Notes under the pieces: model-generated | Database searches by the model: none | What the model saw: only the letters and a program-made list of their open reading frames with translations | Told to the model about the DNA's origin: nothing | Translations under genes and position numbers: made by a program | Shown here: positions 62,717 through 64,000 of the stretch, piece by piece | Layout: every line of letters starts with the position of its first letter | Numbering within the stretch: position 1 is the first letter of the stretch | Source: Flammula alnicola | Taxonomy: Eukaryota > Basidiomycota > Agaricomycetes > Agaricales > Strophariaceae | Assembly: GCA_015499995.1 (NCBI GenBank) | Contig: JADNRV010000007.1 | Span: forward strand, 186,001-250,000 | DNA: 64,000 nucleotides | Direction of reading: 5' to 3'

Positions 62717-63782
62717 TTATCCAACGACGAGCTTGTCGTCTACTTCGCTGAACTCATACTGAGGAATCTCGAGGTTCAACTAGAAAAAGATAAATGAGAC
62801 GGCAGTCATCGAGCGAGGACGCTAGAACTCACAGGAGCGGGGCCTTTTCGGGCACGACCCGCTGTGGTAGGAAAAAAGAGTCAGATAACACAAATTTGAC
62901 AATGATGGAAGACTACGAACAGATATCGTAGTGAGAGCCGTGGCAGGGGCAGAACCTACAGAGGGGTGAGCAATTGGCATAAAAGCAACAGCTAGTTTAT
63001 GAAACATGGACGCACCAGCCTCCGTAATCGCCAGCTTCACCAATAGGCACGCATCCCAGATGGGTGCAGACACCCAACATAACGAGCCATTCAGGCTTCT
63101 TCACGCGGTCCTCATCGGATTGGGGGTCACGGAAGGCCTTCCAGTCGGCAGAACGCGCCTCTTCGATCTCGCCTTGAGTCCTGTGCCTGATGAAGACGGG
63201 CTTTCCGCGCCATTTGATGATGGCGTTCTTGCCCTCGGGGATAGTGGCAAGGTCAACTTCGACCTTGGCAAGAGCGAGAACGTCGGCGGAGGCAGCCATA
63301 CTCTGGAGGAACTCTGACACGGAGGACTTTGCGGCAGAGGCAGAGAGAACACCGAGAGAGCCGACCATGAAATAGGAAAGGGCGCGGTTGCTGTCCGGGT
63401 TGGTGCGATAGGCAGAGAAATCTGGGACTTCGGGCGCGTCCTTCACGGCGGCTGAGGTGTGGATGAGTCGCTGTTGACGGTAGTTCGAGGGCGAAACTAA
63501 AAGTAGCGACGCAAATAAGAAACACACAAATTTCGAATCGTTGGAACACTGACCTGTGGTGAAAGTTTTGGAGACAAGACCCGAAGAACTCAGAGAGACG
63601 CCTCCAGCCCACCGTGGGGCAACATCTGAGCGAGGACCAGGTCCGGAGTGACCATGGCTATGGGGATCATGGGGTGCCCTCGCCGCGGTGTTGAGCAAAG
63701 GGGCAAAAGGAACACCGCTAGGAAGCGTGCGGACTGAGGGGGTAAGGGTGACCGCCTTTTTGACGGCCTGGAATGTAGCCAT
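62717..63782 (-). CDS. RIP1: Rieske iron-sulfur protein of complex III
   Basis: The N-terminus [20 protein letters not shown] is a long, basic mitochondrial presequence. The mature part begins near [19 protein letters not shown], with the membrane anchor [20 protein letters not shown] and the hinge [18 protein letters not shown]. The cluster-binding loops are CTHLGC and CPCHGSHYD, giving two Cys and two His ligands for the 2Fe-2S cluster. The end is [18 protein letters not shown]. The protein transfers electrons from ubiquinol to cytochrome c1 in the inner membrane. The second cluster loop is on its own small exon; introns are canonical. Confidence 0.96.
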
Positions 63783-64000
63783 AGTGGAGAACGATGTGTA
63801 CTGAATAAAAGTCACAACGACGAGCTCAACTTTGGCGGTCAACCGGAGTTTGCCGCGCACCCTTGCACTTTTCCGTTCCGTCCCGGTTGGTCCAGTCTCA
63901 ACTTCAGTCTGTCGACATTCAAATTCATGAAATAGATACTGAACAACTCTCTGTTTGTGACATTCAATCCTTTATGGTATCTACACTTTCTATACTATTA
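63783..64000. promoter_or_regulatory. RIP1 promoter at right edge
   Basis: The 218 bp upstream of the RIP1 start. No further gene begins before the window ends. Confidence 0.4.

Overview
This window is nuclear DNA from a filamentous basidiomycete, most likely an Agaricomycete mushroom. The genes are compact and intron-dense, with introns of about 48-60 bp (GTRNGT donors, CTRAY-like branch sites). The proteins are fungal: Cas1, Bck1, a FRAY-type STE20 kinase, SRPK, a GPI-anchored chitin deacetylase and a COP9 subunit. The retrotransposon belongs to the tyrosine-recombinase (DIRS/Ngaro) order.

Left arm (about 0.6-22.6 kb). Cut8/Sts1, Cas1 O-acetyltransferase, a rhomboid protease and an ankyrin-Dilute protein lie on the minus strand. 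Rrp15, a flavin monooxygenase, a macro-domain-like protein, Gid8 and the MAPKKK Bck1 lie on the plus strand.

Repeat island (about 23.2-35.0 kb). It starts after a tRNA-Thr. A 22-bp inverted repeat pair 8 kb apart encloses two hAT-type MITEs, one nested inside the other with perfect 8-bp target duplications, and a nearly intact Ngaro-like element (gag, RT-RNase H, tyrosine recombinase). Farther right are a 49-bp direct repeat whose second copy looks spliced, four back-to-back palindromes, an AGGTTG-bordered MITE, a pogo-type MITE, a small five-exon gene candidate and a second AGGTTG motif cluster.

Right arm (about 35-64 kb). In order: a hypothetical protein, a PARG-like protein divergent from MCM5, an intron-containing tRNA-Lys, a 970-bp MULE-like MITE with 177-bp near-identical arms, CSN6, a FRAY-type kinase, a 3-kb gene-poor gap, SRPK, chitin deacetylase, a SET/NAP protein, Sac1 divergent from U2A' (Lea1), a TMEM205-like membrane protein and the Rieske protein of complex III.

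Most genes are housekeeping and form no functional cluster. Loose themes are ubiquitin/proteasome control (Cut8, Gid8, CSN6), cell-wall biology (Cas1, Bck1, chitin deacetylase) and ADP-ribose turnover (macro, PARG). Several conserved genes (cas1, FMO, macro, BCK1, SAC1) need single-base frame corrections. Since Bck1 and Sac1 would be expected to be functional, this points to residual assembly indels as much as to gene decay. At least four introns are best explained by GC-AG splicing.
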